From assembly GCF_000172555.1 (NCBI RefSeq), contig NZ_ABOX02000036.1:1-64000 (forward strand): DNA of 64,000 bases. The letters are read 5' to 3'. Origin of the DNA: Pedosphaera parvula Ellin514. GTDB taxonomy: Bacteria; Verrucomicrobiota; Verrucomicrobiia; Limisphaerales; Pedosphaeraceae. How positions within the stretch are numbered: position 1 is the stretch's first letter; every line of letters begins with the position of its first letter. The notes below the pieces were generated by a model. That model was given only the letters and a program-made list of their open reading frames with translations, ran no database searches and had not been told where the DNA came from. Positions 1 to 9,240 of this stretch are shown piece after piece. A program made the position numbers and the translations under genes.

Positions 1-210
1 GTCGTCCCGATGGGGTTGGAAATGCATTTGGGCGTGGGTTCCGGGACTCTGGAGCCGGGCCATTTTCATGATGTCGCGCCGGGAGACTGGGAAATGTCGG
101 ATAGCGAGTTTCAAATTTCTAATGGAAAAACCGGGAGGCTACGCAGATGTAGAACTGCAAGTTTTGGGTATCGATTGAGCAGGATCGGGAGGCTAATGAG
201 TGATGGAAAA

Positions 211-260
211 TCGGAAGGTATCGGAAGGTATCGGAAGGTATCGGAAGGCTTGGAAAATTT
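211..260 (+). repeat. 10-bp tandem repeat array, four units
   Basis: Three consecutive perfect copies of TCGGAAGGTA and a fourth differing in its last two bases occupy 211-250, followed by an A/T-rich tail (GGAAAATTT). The 10-bp period is not a multiple of three, which argues against coding. It belongs with the other 10-bp-period blocks at 461-515 and 20466-20959. Confidence 0.85.
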
Positions 261-417
261 CGAATGGCGAATTTCAATTGTCGAACGGAGGGGGCGAAAG
301 GTTGAAAGATGAGAGCTGGGAGAACAATAGAAGCCGGGATTGAGCTGAAATGGTGCATTTCGGTTGGTTGTGGTCGGTTAATGTTAATACATGAATGAGG
401 GTTCGGTCGGCCATGGA

Positions 418-437
418 AATTTCGAATGGCGAATTTC
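418..437. repeat. Dispersed 20-bp repeat AATTTCGAATGGCGAATTTC
   Basis: The 20-mer AATTTCGAATGGCGAATTTC occurs exactly at 256-275 and 418-437. A diverged relative (AAATTTCGAATGCCGAT, then GAATTTCGAATTGG) lies at about 20431-20465, again directly before a 10-bp-period block. The phrase therefore seems to be part of the same composite intergenic element. Confidence 0.75.
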
Positions 438-460
438 GAATGCCAAATGGGAGAATCAGA

Positions 461-515
461 CGGTGGATGACGGTAATAGACGCCAATGGTCGGTAACGGT
501 CGGTTAAATTTTTTT
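461..515 (+). repeat. 10-bp-period degenerate array ending in TTAAATTTTTTT
   Basis: Five degenerate 10-bp units starting CGGT or CGCC run without a gap into a seven-T tract. Nineteen bases (CGGTAATAGACGCCAATGG) are identical to the array at 20791-20846, about 20 kb away. The array ends about 10 bp before the ribosome binding site (AGAGG, 526-530) of the amidohydrolase gene, so it sits in its promoter or leader. Confidence 0.85.
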
Positions 516-537
516 GCGGGCTTCGAGAGGACAAAAT

Positions 538-2220
538 ATGCGCTGCTTTTTTGCTTTAATTGTATTGGGGGGAGTCGTAGCGTCGTTTGCCATGGGAACT
601 AATTCAAGCTCGGCGATGTCGGCGGATTTGGTGATTGTCAATGCGAAGGTTCATACGATGGACGAGGCGCGTCCGAAGGCGGAGGCGGTGGCGGTTTATG
701 GGAATCGGATTGCCGCGATTGGGACCACCGAGGAGATCAAGGAACTCGCCGGCAAAAATACCCGGGTGGTGGATGCGGGCGGGAAGCTGGTGTTGCCTGG
801 GTTCAATGATTCGCATGTGCATTTTTTGATGGGCGGTTTTCAGTTGTCGCAGGTCGATTTGCGGGATGCGAAGTCGCCGGAGGAAGTGGCGGAGAGGTTG
901 AGGAAGTTTGCTGAGAAATTGCCGAAGGGGCAATGGATTGTGGGCGGTGAGTGGGATCATGAGCGGTGGCCGGGAGCGCCTTTGCCGCACAAGGAGTGGA
1001 TCGATGCAGCGACGCCGAATAATCCGGTGTTCGTGAGCCGGTTGGATGGACATATGGCGTTGGCGAACAGCCTGGCGTTGAAGTTGGCGGGGGTGACGAA
1101 GGAGAGCAAGGAGATTGATGGCGGTTTGATTGTTCGTGACCCTAATGGGGAGCCGACGGGGTTGCTGAAGGATGCGGCGATGTCGTATGTGGATAATGTG
1201 ATTCCGGACAAGACTTTTGATGAGAAGTTGGCGGCGGCGAAGGCGGCGACGGATTATGCGGCGAGCTTGGGCGTGACGAGTGTTCAGGATATGTCGACCG
1301 GGCGGGATGTGGGAGTTTACCAGACGCTGCTGGCGGAAGGCGGGTTGAAGACGCGGATTTATGGGATGTCGCCGATTTCGTCTTGGGAACGGTTGGGGAA
1401 TACGGGGATGAAGGCACCTTTCGGGAATGACATGTTGCGGATTGGGGGATTGAAGGGTTTTTCGGATGGGAGTCTGGGGTCGTCGACGGCGTTGTTCTTC
1501 GAGCCTTATTCGGATGATGCGCATAATCGGGGTTTGCCTGGGCCGGAGATGTTTCCTGAAGGGATCCTGTTGAAGCGGGTGCTGGAGGCGGATCGCGCAG
1601 GATTTCAAATCATCATCATGCGATTGGGATGAGGCGAACGCGCAGATTTTGGATATTTATAAAAGACGGTGGACAAGAACGGAGCCAGGGATCGGCGTCC
1701 GCGCATCGAGCATGCACAACATTTGCGGGCGCAGGAGATTCCGCGTTTCGGCGCGGAGCATGTGATTGCGTCGATGCAGCCGTATCATGCGGTTGATGAC
1801 GGGCGCTGGTGCGAGGAGCGGATTGGGAAGGAGCGGACGAAGGGGACGTATGCGTTTCGGTCGCTGCTGGATTCGGGGGCGATGCTGGCGTTTGGGTCGG
1901 ATTGGACGGTGGCACCGTTGAACCCAATGACTGGCATTTATGCAGCCGTAACGCGTCGAACGTGGGATGGAAAGCATCCGAATGGCTGGGTGCCGGAGCA
2001 GAAGATCACGTTGGAGGAGACGTTAAGGGGTTATACAGTTGGATCTGCTTATGCGGAGTTTACCGAGAAGGTTAAAGGGACAATTACGCCTGGCAAGCTG
2101 GCGGACGTTGTAATTTTGGATAAAGACTTGTTTGCCATTAATCCGGAGGAGATTTTGAACACGAAGGTGGTGTTAACGGTGATGGATGGACGGGTGGTTT
2201 ATGAAAGGGAAGGCAAATAA
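538..2220 (+). pseudogene. Amidohydrolase family protein (YtcJ-like), three one-base frameshifts
   Basis: This is a metal-dependent amidohydrolase of the amidohydrolase_3 / YtcJ-like family, predicted to hydrolyse C-N bonds; the substrate cannot be told. The N-terminus (MRCFFALIVLGGVVASFA) looks like a signal peptide, followed by the beta-sandwich start and the metal-binding DSHVHF. ATG at 538 is preferred to the upstream TTG at 514 because AGAGG lies at 526-530. The frame stops at 1630-1632 and reopens in the same phase. Family comparison explains this by three missing single bases near 1616, 1628 and 1666, restoring [17 protein letters not shown] and then [11 protein letters not shown]. The repaired protein would be about 560 residues, with RIEHAQ and the C-terminal [10 protein letters not shown] intact. 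Three deletions in 50 bp could be sequencing error or recent decay. Confidence 0.85.
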
Positions 2221-2232
2221 GGCATTAGACAT

Positions 2233-2712
2233 ATGAAGTCTCTGAAAGTCATCGTTGCGGCCGCAGGAGTATTGGTGCTTGCGGTAGTGGTTTTGGTCAT
2301 GCTGAAAATGGCGGACCATACGAAGGAATTTCGGAACGCGCTGTATTCTGGAAATGTGGCGTTGGTAGAAAAGCTGCTGAAAGAGCATCCCTCCCTGGCG
2401 AATGTGAAAAACGTGGACGGACAGGAGAAGGGTTGGACGCCGCTGCATGTGGCAGCTTATGTAGGGGACGCGGAGTTGGCCAAGGTTCTCCTGAATCATC
2501 ACGCGAAGGTGGATGCGATGGACAATCGGGGTCTTACGCCGCTGCTCTGGACAGCATTTGGCGGGAAGGAAGAGATGGCGGCGGTATTGTTGTCCAACGG
2601 TGCGGATGTGAATGCGCGGGGAAAGGATGGGAGGACGACATTGGATCTGGCAAAAAACACGCTGAATGAAAAGTTGATTCAACTTCTGCGTGAACGCGGG
2701 GCAAAGGAGTAG
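2233..2712 (+). CDS. Membrane-anchored ankyrin-repeat protein
   Basis: A 159-residue protein with an N-terminal transmembrane helix (about residues 6-26, rich in V, L and A) and three to four ankyrin repeats. The recognisable repeats are GWTPLHVAAYVGDAELAKVLL, split by a helix turn, then a second with GLTPLLWTAFGG, and a third with DGRTTLDLAK. Ankyrin repeats mediate protein-protein contacts. The helix suggests the repeat domain faces the periplasm, though orientation cannot be read. The gene starts 12 bp after the amidohydrolase stop on the same strand, so the two are probably co-transcribed. No partner can be named. Confidence 0.8.
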   Translation: MKSLKVIVAAAGVLVLAVVVLVMLKMADHTKEFRNALYSGNVALVEKLLKEHPSLANVKNVDGQEKGWTPLHVAAYVGDAELAKVLLNHHAKVDAMDNRGLTPLLWTAFGGKEEMAAVLLSNGADVNARGKDGRTTLDLAKNTLNEKLIQLLRERGAKE

Positions 2713-3003
2713 ATTTCAGAACGGTTGGGCGGTCACGGTGGACCAATGCGTCGGCGAATGGGGGAAAATAATCAAAAACCTTCAATTCAGGACTTTACAA
2801 CTCCCGGCAGTTGTTGTTTATTAAATATATCACACCATCAGAAGCGTTCCTCAAGAACGATTCCCGTACTCTTTTCGAGTGCCGCCATCGCATGGAAGCC
2901 TGGAAGAGAGAGCAACGCAGGCAGCAGAAAAACTGGAAACTGAAATGAATCTCCTGAATGGAGATCAATCCGACCTAAACGACCAGCAACCAGGAGAGCG
3001 AAC

Positions 3004-3453
3004 ATGAATATCAGCGGAACAATCGACTCGATCCTCAACTATAAAGGCAAGCAAATCTGGTCCATCCAACCATTCGCCACCGTTTATGAAGCCGTTGAGA
3101 AAATGGCTGAAAAGAACGTGGGCGCGTTGCTGGTGATGGAAAATGACAGATTGGTTGGCATGTTTTCAGAACGCGATTACACGCGCAAAGTGGTGCTTCA
3201 CGGAAAATCCTCCCGCCAGACACTGGTGAGAGAAATCATTTCGAGACCGGTTATTTCGGTTGACCCGGATTGTTCGGTGGAAGAAGCCATGCGGATAATG
3301 ACCGAGAACCGCATCCGTCATTTGCCGGTGATTGAGAGCGACCAGGTTGTGGGGGTGGTTTCCATTGGTGACCTGGTTAATTGGATGATCTCCGCGCAAC
3401 ATCTGGCGTTGAACCAGATGGAAGATTACATCACTGGCAAGTACCCGGGTTGA
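3004..3453 (+). CDS. CBS-domain pair protein
   Basis: A 149-residue stand-alone Bateman module. The first CBS domain covers about residues 12-68 (VGALLVMENDRLVGMFSERDY) and the second about 76-135 (RIRHLPVIESDQVVGVVSIGDL). CBS pairs bind adenosyl ligands such as AMP, ATP or SAM and act as regulatory sensors; the ligand cannot be inferred here. The ATG is preceded by an AGGAGAG ribosome binding site at about 2992-2998. The 290 bp upstream hold no gene and probably carry its own promoter. The gene converges on the sugar dehydrogenase gene that ends at 3492. Confidence 0.88.
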   Translation: MNISGTIDSILNYKGKQIWSIQPFATVYEAVEKMAEKNVGALLVMENDRLVGMFSERDYTRKVVLHGKSSRQTLVREIISRPVISVDPDCSVEEAMRIMTENRIRHLPVIESDQVVGVVSIGDLVNWMISAQHLALNQMEDYITGKYPG

Positions 3454-3491
3454 GTGGCGATACCGAGGCCGGGCCAACTGCGCGAGAGGGA

Positions 3492-4757
3492 TCAATTTGC
3501 CTGCGCGGTTTGTTTTGGAGCAGCTTCCAGTTCGTAAATTTTTCCGTCGAAGGCAAGAAGATAAACTTCGCCATCTCGATCTTCACCAAAGCTGGCGATT
3601 GAGCGTGCAAGATTTGGTTTCGTTAGCTGGCTGTCCGCGGTTATCTGACCGTGCTCGTATTTCAGTCCCCACACAGTTCCTTGAACGAAATCTGCATAAA
3701 GATAAACGCCCTGCAACCCGGGCAATTTCTTTCCATGATAAACATAACCTCCAGTGATGCTGAGGCCAATACTATGGTCGGGAAATTTGCACTCTTTCTG
3801 CAAGGCCGGGGTATGGGCGTATTCCATGATGGGGTCGATTAGCCTGGTGGACTGGTCCTTGAGCCGGTCGACGGGTTCTTTGAAAGGATGAAAGCCTTCG
3901 CGCACGCTCCAACCGTAGTTGCCGCCTTTGACGATAAGATCTATTTCTTCAAACTTGTCCTGGCCGACATCGCCGACCCAGAGTTCGCCGGTTTCGCGGT
4001 CGAAGCTCATGCGCCAGGGATTGCGCAAGCCGCAGGCATAAACCTCGCCACGCAGGCCTTTGTCACTTTTGCCAACGAAGGGATTGTCGTTAGGGATGCC
4101 ATATTGCAATGACCCGGTGCGGGAGTTGACATCGATGCGAAGAATCTTGCCGTAGAGGAAGCGGGTGCTTTGGCCGAAGTTGTGCGGATCTCCGCCGAGA
4201 CCGCCATCGCCGACGCTGATATAGAGATATCCATCACGGCCAAAGAGAATGGTGCCGCCGTTGTGGTTTCCATAAACCATGGGCGTCTGCATGATAATGC
4301 GCTCCGAGGCGAGGTCAGCCTTTTGGGGATCGGTTGCGGAGACTGTGAATTCACTGAGAACGCTTCGTTTCGGATTCTGCTGGGAGTAGTAAACGTAAAA
4401 TTTGTGATTTTGTTTGAAATCAGGATGAAACGCAAAACCGAGGAGACCCTCCTCGTTGTTTTCATGCGGTTTGCGTTCGGTGATGTCCAGAAAGACGTTC
4501 GTATCCTTGCATTGCGTATCCTTGGAAAAGGACAGAATGCGGCCAAACTGTTCCACCACGAACATACGCTTGGAATCATCTGGAGCTTCCTCCAGCCAGA
4601 GGGGGCGATTGAAGGTCAGGTTGGGGAAGGCGACTTTCAATTGCATGGCGGCCAGTTCGTCAGCAGCAGGGCTTCGCAAGGCTGAAAATGTCAGGAGACA
4701 GAAGAGAGACAAAACGGGAAAGAAAGTGAACCGATTTAAAATGAGAGCCTTTCGCAT
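3492..4757 (-). CDS. PQQ-dependent sugar dehydrogenase-like protein (GSDH family)
   Basis: A 421-residue secreted protein of the glucose/sorbosone dehydrogenase beta-propeller family, which oxidises aldoses in the periplasm using PQQ. The signal peptide lies in the first 30 or so residues (LILNRFTFFPVLSLFCLLTF). Typical family stretches follow: LLGFAFHPDF, HNGGTILFGRDGYLYISVGD, GLRNPWRMSFD and GDVGQDKFEEI. ATG at 4757 is chosen over a TTG 36 bp upstream because it places the signal peptide at the N-terminus. No PQQ biosynthesis gene lies in the window, so cofactor supply and true substrate are unknown. The BON gene upstream on the same strand is 72 bp away. Confidence 0.85.
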   Translation of the reverse strand: MRKALILNRFTFFPVLSLFCLLTFSALRSPAADELAAMQLKVAFPNLTFNRPLWLEEAPDDSKRMFVVEQFGRILSFSKDTQCKDTNVFLDITERKPHENNEEGLLGFAFHPDFKQNHKFYVYYSQQNPKRSVLSEFTVSATDPQKADLASERIIMQTPMVYGNHNGGTILFGRDGYLYISVGDGGLGGDPHNFGQSTRFLYGKILRIDVNSRTGSLQYGIPNDNPFVGKSDKGLRGEVYACGLRNPWRMSFDRETGELWVGDVGQDKFEEIDLIVKGGNYGWSVREGFHPFKEPVDRLKDQSTRLIDPIMEYAHTPALQKECKFPDHSIGLSITGGYVYHGKKLPGLQGVYLYADFVQGTVWGLKYEHGQITADSQLTKPNLARSIASFGEDRDGEVYLLAFDGKIYELEAAPKQTAQAN

Positions 4758-4829
4758 GGAACAACTAAAGCCTGTTTCTAACGTCTTTGTCAAATCGGCA
4801 AGTTGATGACAAGGCGTGTCACCAACGGA

Positions 4830-5216
4830 TTATTTGACCACCAACAAATTATCGACGTTGGTTTGGCCCACAACATTGGAAGCTATACTTCCAATCTTTT
4901 CTCTTTGTTTCTCACTTTTAACTTTGCCTGAGATGGTGACGTGGCCATTCACTGTAAGGATTTTAAAGCGCCTGGCCTGGACGGCGAGTTCGGTATCTTC
5001 ACGAACGATCTGGGTGATGATTTCCTTGGAGGTAGCCCGGTCGTTAGAGGTTGCGAATTTTTTTTCTTCTGAGGAACTGGAATTGCTGGTTGTGTTCCTG
5101 GCAATTTGGGCCTGGCTTTTTGAGGTTTCCTGTTGATCTGGCGGAGAGGCGAAGCAAACAGAATTAACAGCTGCCACCATCGATGCGAGAACAACAATAT
5201 GTACGATAGTTTTCAT
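4830..5216 (-). CDS. Exported BON-domain protein
   Basis: A 128-residue protein with a signal peptide (MKTIVHIVVLASMVAAVNSVCFA), a serine/lysine-rich linker (about 25-60) and one BON domain (about 60-125: LAVQARRFKILTVNGHVTISGKV and a terminal VDNLLVVK). BON domains occur in OsmY-like periplasmic stress proteins and are thought to contact phospholipid. It may share a transcript with the sugar dehydrogenase gene downstream. A perfect 7-bp hairpin (GTTCGCTgaatAGCGAAC, 5302-5319) lies 86 bp upstream of its start. Confidence 0.82.
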   Translation of the reverse strand: MKTIVHIVVLASMVAAVNSVCFASPPDQQETSKSQAQIARNTTSNSSSSEEKKFATSNDRATSKEIITQIVREDTELAVQARRFKILTVNGHVTISGKVKSEKQREKIGSIASNVVGQTNVDNLLVVK

Positions 5217-5441
5217 GAGGAGCTTTCAGTATTCAAACCTTCCAGCGCACACAGCTTGAGATCAGGCTGTCAGCCGATATGGCTGATGATCAGGCGTGGT
5301 TGTTCGCTGAATAGCGAACGCCTATTCCCCAGAAGTGGGGTTCAAACCCATGAACGCCGAAAGGTATCGATGTCTTGAAAAGCATCGCTCGTGCCAACGC
5401 AAAAATGAGAAAGCCAAGCCATCCAAGATACGTAGATTACC

Positions 5442-5479
5442 AAAGAAAAAGGGCTCCGACGCTGAGGCGCCGAAGCCCT
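5442..5479 (-). terminator. Rho-independent terminator of ilvD
   Basis: On the minus strand a 12-bp stem with two G-T pairs (GGGCTTCGGCGC pairing with GCGTCGGAGCCC, loop CTCA) is followed by TTTTTC. It begins 17 bp after the ilvD stop codon. Confidence 0.88.
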
Positions 5480-5496
5480 ATGAGGCTCGAACAGCG

Positions 5497-7230
5497 TTAT
5501 TCGAGGTTTAAATTATTGTCGGTCACGGCGCCTAATGATGCGGAGGTGACGAGGTGGGCATATTTGGCGAGTACGCCACGGGTGTAACGGGCCTTGGGCT
5601 GCTTCCAAGTTTTGCGACGGGCAGCCATTTCCTTCGCGGAAATGTTTACGGAGAGTTCACGTTTTTCTGCATCGATGACGATGGTGTCGCCTTCCTTCAC
5701 CAGTGCGAGAGGACCGCCAACGTGGGCTTCCGGGGTGATGTGGCCGACCACGAAACCATGGGTGCCGCCGGAGAAGCGACCGTCGGTGATAAGGGCGACT
5801 TCCTTGCCGAGGCCTTTGCCCATGATGGCGGAAGTGGGGCTGAGCATTTCACGCATGCCGGGGCCACCCTTGGGGCCTTCGTAGCGTATGACCACGACAT
5901 CACCTTTCTTGATGCCGCCATCGAGAATCTTTTTGAGGGCGAGTTCTTCGGAGTTGAAGACGCGGGCGCGGCCTTCAAAGCGGAGACCTTCCTTGCCGGT
6001 AATCTTGGCAACGGAACCCTCGGGAGAAAGATTGCCATAGAGGACGACGAGATGGCTGTCCTTCTTGATGGGATCGTTGAGTGGACGGATAATTGTCTGA
6101 CCAACGGGGTAGGGGCGCACGCCTTTGAGGTCTTCCGCGAGAGTCTGGGCGCTGACGGTGAGGCAATCGCCATGAAGCAAGCCGGCGTCGAGCAAGGTTT
6201 TCATCAAAGGACGTATGCCGCCGATGGCGACGAGTTCCGACATGAGATGTTTGCCGCTGGGTTTGAGATCGGCGAGGACAGGAACCTTTTTGCCGATGCG
6301 GGTGAAATCATCGAGCGAGAGTTTTACCTTGGCGGCATTGGCCATGGCGAGCAGGTGGAGAACGGCATTGGTCGAGCCACCGAGAGCGATGACGACCGTG
6401 ATGGCATTTTCGAACGCCTTTTTGGTCATGATGTCGAGCGGCCTGATGCCTTTCTTGATCAGGTTAACCACGGCGGCACCGGCGCGCTGGCAATCATCCT
6501 TCTTGGCCGGAGAGATCGCGGCTTGAGCTGAGCTGTTCGGCAGGCTCATGCCGAGTGCTTCGATCGCGCTGGCCATGGTGTTGGCAGTATACATGCCGCC
6601 GCATGAGCCGGGGCCAGGGATGGCGCAGGACTCGATGGCTTGCAGTTCGCCGTCGCTGATTTTCTTGTTGGCATGAGCACCGACGGCTTCGAAGACGGAG
6701 ACGACGTCGAGCTTGCGCGTGTCGCCAGTGATGCAGCCGGGGAGGATTGTTCCGCCATAAGCGAAGACGGCGGGACGGTTCATGCGGGCGATGGCCATCA
6801 GGGCGCCGGGCATATTTTTATCGCAACCACCAATGGCGACATAGCCGTCCATGCCTTCGCAACCAACGACGGTTTCGATGGAGTCGGCGATGACTTCGCG
6901 GGAGACGAGGGAATATTTCATACCTTCGGAACCCATGGAGATGCCGTCGGAGATGGTGATGGTATTGAAAATAATGGCCTTGCCGCCGGCGGCGTTGGCG
7001 CCTTTCTCGGCTTCGAGCGCGAGTTTATCGATGTGCATGTTACACGGGGTAACCATGCTCCACGTGGAGGCGATGCCGATGAGGGGCTTCTTGAAATCTT
7101 CGGGTTTGAAACCGACGGGATAAAGCATGGCGCGGCTGGGTGCGCGTTCAGGGCCGTCGAGGACGAGGCTGGAATAGGGGCGCAAATTGTCGGCTTTAGG
7201 CGACTTGCTGGCTTTCGAATTGTTTTTCAT
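5497..7230 (-). CDS. ilvD: Dihydroxy-acid dehydratase
   Basis: IlvD dehydrates 2,3-dihydroxy-isovalerate and the 3-methylvalerate homologue to the 2-keto acids, the step before the last in valine and isoleucine synthesis, in the cytoplasm. At 577 residues it has family length. Diagnostic stretches are [21 protein letters not shown] (cluster-binding cysteines, split by a few residues), [28 protein letters not shown] and the C-terminal [19 protein letters not shown]. It is a single-gene unit closed by its own terminator; no other ilv or leu gene is in the window. Confidence 0.97.
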   Translation of the reverse strand: MKNNSKASKSPKADNLRPYSSLVLDGPERAPSRAMLYPVGFKPEDFKKPLIGIASTWSMVTPCNMHIDKLALEAEKGANAAGGKAIIFNTITISDGISMGSEGMKYSLVSREVIADSIETVVGCEGMDGYVAIGGCDKNMPGALMAIARMNRPAVFAYGGTILPGCITGDTRKLDVVSVFEAVGAHANKKISDGELQAIESCAIPGPGSCGGMYTANTMASAIEALGMSLPNSSAQAAISPAKKDDCQRAGAAVVNLIKKGIRPLDIMTKKAFENAITVVIALGGSTNAVLHLLAMANAAKVKLSLDDFTRIGKKVPVLADLKPSGKHLMSELVAIGGIRPLMKTLLDAGLLHGDCLTVSAQTLAEDLKGVRPYPVGQTIIRPLNDPIKKDSHLVVLYGNLSPEGSVAKITGKEGLRFEGRARVFNSEELALKKILDGGIKKGDVVVIRYEGPKGGPGMREMLSPTSAIMGKGLGKEVALITDGRFSGGTHGFVVGHITPEAHVGGPLALVKEGDTIVIDAEKRELSVNISAKEMAARRKTWKQPKARYTRGVLAKYAHLVTSASLGAVTDNNLNLE

Positions 7231-7362
7231 CGTTCATACTAATTTCAGCATGAATAGGGCAGATTGACAAGGCTTGGGAATGGATGACTTGGCGATTTGC
7301 GATTCACGCATAAAATGCTGTTGGAAACCGTGGTCAGTTTTATAATGGCGAACGGAGGAAGC

Positions 7363-7653
7363 ATGGGACAAGCTGGACTCAAAACAAAAGGCCGCCAACC
7401 CAATGCTAAAATGAAACCTGAGAAGAATTACGTTTCCGGGGAGCATCACTACAAAACTCGTTTTTGGTGTGGAATGGTGGCGGGTGGCGGTTTAGGGGCT
7501 TGGATCGGGGGCGGTTTATTTCAGTCAGGATGGTTGGTGCTGGCATTCAGTGTTGGTGCGTCTGTTGTGTGTGGGCTGATGGCAGATCACTGGAGAGACG
7601 GATTTTGGGATTTTGTGCTGGAATTGCTGACAAGCTTTTGGTGGTGGTGGTGA
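7363..7653 (+). CDS. Small two-helix membrane protein, unknown function
   Basis: A 96-residue protein with a basic, soluble N-terminus (about 1-35) and two adjoining transmembrane segments rich in glycine and valine (FWCGMVAGGGLGAWIGGGLF and WLVLAFSVGASVVCGLMA). It ends in a run of four tryptophans. ATG at 7363 is chosen because GGAGGAA (7354-7360) lies just upstream; an earlier in-frame ATG has no such site. No family is recognised. It is divergent from ilvD. Confidence 0.65.
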   Translation: MGQAGLKTKGRQPNAKMKPEKNYVSGEHHYKTRFWCGMVAGGGLGAWIGGGLFQSGWLVLAFSVGASVVCGLMADHWRDGFWDFVLELLTSFWWWW

Positions 7654-8045
7654 GAGGAAAAGAGAATGGTTGCAAACAAATGATTTGAGATGTCATCAAA
7701 TGCTTAATGGTTAAATTCAGGTGATATGATAAAAGTTTTATCTGAAGTGCACTGGTTGGTCATCGGCCTGTTATGTTCCAGGTTCGGTGACTCGCTGCGT
7801 TTCCGCATGTAACCTGCTTAGAATCTTCGACATGATAAGGAGGACTGCGATGAAGATGAGAATCCACGCCGTCGCCGTCACAATTCATCTCCACCGACTG
7901 TAAGTCTGGACCCGCTCCGGGCAATTCAGGTAACTGCGTGGAATCTCTCTCAACATGGCAAGCTCTTGCTTTTGGGGCATGGCGTGATGATGTTTAAAGT
8001 ACAAATCTGAGCCAACGCCGATGGCCGATGTGCCGCAGCGTCTCT
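7654..8045. other. Intergenic stretch, one possible very small gene
   Basis: About 390 bp without a standard gene. The only coding-like signal is a 36-codon minus-strand frame at 7771-7881. On the plus strand AAGGAGG at about 7837-7843 precedes a 17-codon frame at 7850, which looks fortuitous. Confidence 0.4.
7771..7881 (-). CDS. Possible 36-residue single-pass membrane peptide
   Basis: A GTG-started frame encodes a short peptide with one strong hydrophobic helix (AWILIFIAVLLIMS) followed by a charged tail (KILSRLHAETQRV). GGAG lies 8-11 bases upstream of the GTG. The composition is typical of small membrane peptides, but nothing else supports it and no family is recognised. Confidence 0.3.
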   Translation of the reverse strand: MTATAWILIFIAVLLIMSKILSRLHAETQRVTEPGT

Positions 8046-8885
8046 CTACTTCAAATACTTAGGGAAAGACGGCAGCATATCAAAATTGCTTTTTTCATGT
8101 TGGATAAAGAGCTTCGCATTGAGATTTTTCGCAATCCGGTTGACCCGGTCGATGGAGGCAAGCGTGTCAGCGCGACTAATGTTGAAGGCGGGAACCAATC
8201 TCTTATCACGGCTTAAAGATTGGTGATATAGATCCCCGGCGAAAATCAAGTTTTTGCCGCTGTCGAGCTTGATTAGTAAAACTTCGTGGCCCGGAGTATG
8301 GCCTGGGGCGGAAAGAATCTTCACCTTGCCGTCACCGAAGACATCATGATCACCATCAATCATCTGTTTTTTCACTTTTTCAGATTGGGAAAATGTCGAC
8401 GGATCGACGCCAAATGGAGTGGGTTGTGAATTCGCCCATTGCAATTCCTTGTTCTGCAGAATCCACGTAGAACTGAGAAACTCATTGGCATTACCTGTAT
8501 GGTCGAAATGAAAATGGGAGAATGCCAGATAAGTAATGTCTTCGGGTTTCAACCCAATATCGGCCAGTTGAGATGAAAGAGTTCGTTTGCGTGTGAATTC
8601 AAAGCCGTCATATTTTTTCGGCTGAACCCCTGTGTCCCAAAGCAGCCAGCCCTTTGGGTGGGCTACCAGGATGCACATGTCACTCAAATGGCCGACCTTT
8701 CCGTCAAATTCACCCGTGTCTGAAAACGGCGCCATATCGTTAAACGTAATCTGGCCGCCATCCAAAATATAAACTCGTACTTCTGTGACTACCGGTTTTT
8801 CAGTGGAATGCGCATATGGAGCGAGAAGAGTTGAAAGAAAAAGTATCGCTATCAGAGTTTTATACTTCGTAATGATTTTAAGCAT
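8046..8885 (-). CDS. Secreted metallo-beta-lactamase-fold hydrolase, lactonase-like
   Basis: A 279-residue MBL-fold protein with a signal peptide (LIAILFLSTLLAPYAHS). The zinc motif HFHFDHTGN and the later APGHTPGHEVLL and FAGDLYHQ fit the two-zinc site of the N-acyl homoserine lactonase / AttM-like group. Such enzymes open lactone rings, so quorum-signal or other lactone hydrolysis outside the cytoplasm is possible; the substrate is not certain. The gene stands alone, with a 15-bp palindrome 29 bp upstream of its start. Confidence 0.82.
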   Translation of the reverse strand: MLKIITKYKTLIAILFLSTLLAPYAHSTEKPVVTEVRVYILDGGQITFNDMAPFSDTGEFDGKVGHLSDMCILVAHPKGWLLWDTGVQPKKYDGFEFTRKRTLSSQLADIGLKPEDITYLAFSHFHFDHTGNANEFLSSTWILQNKELQWANSQPTPFGVDPSTFSQSEKVKKQMIDGDHDVFGDGKVKILSAPGHTPGHEVLLIKLDSGKNLIFAGDLYHQSLSRDKRLVPAFNISRADTLASIDRVNRIAKNLNAKLFIQHEKSNFDMLPSFPKYLK

Positions 8886-9240
8886 GAGCGGAAAGTAGCC
8901 GTGCTGGATCGTACGGTCAAGTTGACCGGGCCCAATGACTGGACACTTAACGGGGTGGTAGTGTGGAGAACCGTCCGTGGGCTGTTCAAGGTTGAATAAA
9001 GGTGTAACTTTGCAGTTCCATTTTTAACTTCACGTCCCTGTAATTCTGCTTCCATTGTCTCTGTGCGCTATTGGACTGAAAGAAACAAGAAGTGTAAAAA
9101 ATTTGGTCTGATCTCCATTGTTGACCCTTTTGTGTAAAGAACTATGACCAACTCCTTAAAGGTGGAACTGTCGATGGTGCAATCAGGCTCGAGATTCTTA
9201 TGATACCAAGATGCTGGCTGACCCGGGCGGTTTGTCAGGC
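8886..9240. other. Intergenic stretch with an IS-end-like sequence
   Basis: No gene is seen. Positions 9091-9135 resemble 11582-11625 (shared core TTGGTCTGA preceded by GTGTAAA), the latter lying directly before a transposase remnant. It may be an insertion-sequence end or a small non-autonomous element. Confidence 0.4.
8914..8928. promoter_or_regulatory. Perfect palindrome upstream of the lactonase-like gene
   Basis: CGGTCAAgTTGACCG is a 7-1-7 perfect inverted repeat ending 29 bp before the start codon of the minus-strand hydrolase gene. This is a common operator geometry and position; the regulator is unknown. Confidence 0.4.

Larger units (their letters stand above)
1..537. other. Non-coding, repeat-rich leader upstream of the amidohydrolase
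   Basis: No convincing coding sequence is seen here; the reading frames present have low-complexity translations. The stretch is built of short repeated phrases: a perfect 10-bp tandem array (211-250), two copies of a 20-bp phrase (256-275 and 418-437), and a second 10-bp-period array (461-515) that ends in a T-run just before the ribosome binding site of the next gene. Confidence 0.6.

Noticed and set aside
211-250. Short CRISPR array
   Set aside because: Units are 10 bp with no spacers and no cas gene is in the window; it is a simple tandem repeat.
604-1608. 334-codon minus-strand frame opposite the amidohydrolase
   Set aside because: Arginine-, proline- and histidine-rich translation without motifs; the plus strand carries a clear enzyme.
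5217-5441. tRNA or small RNA between the BON gene and ilvD
   Set aside because: A GGTTCAAA-like stretch and small hairpins occur but no cloverleaf can be drawn; only the ilvD terminator is convincing.
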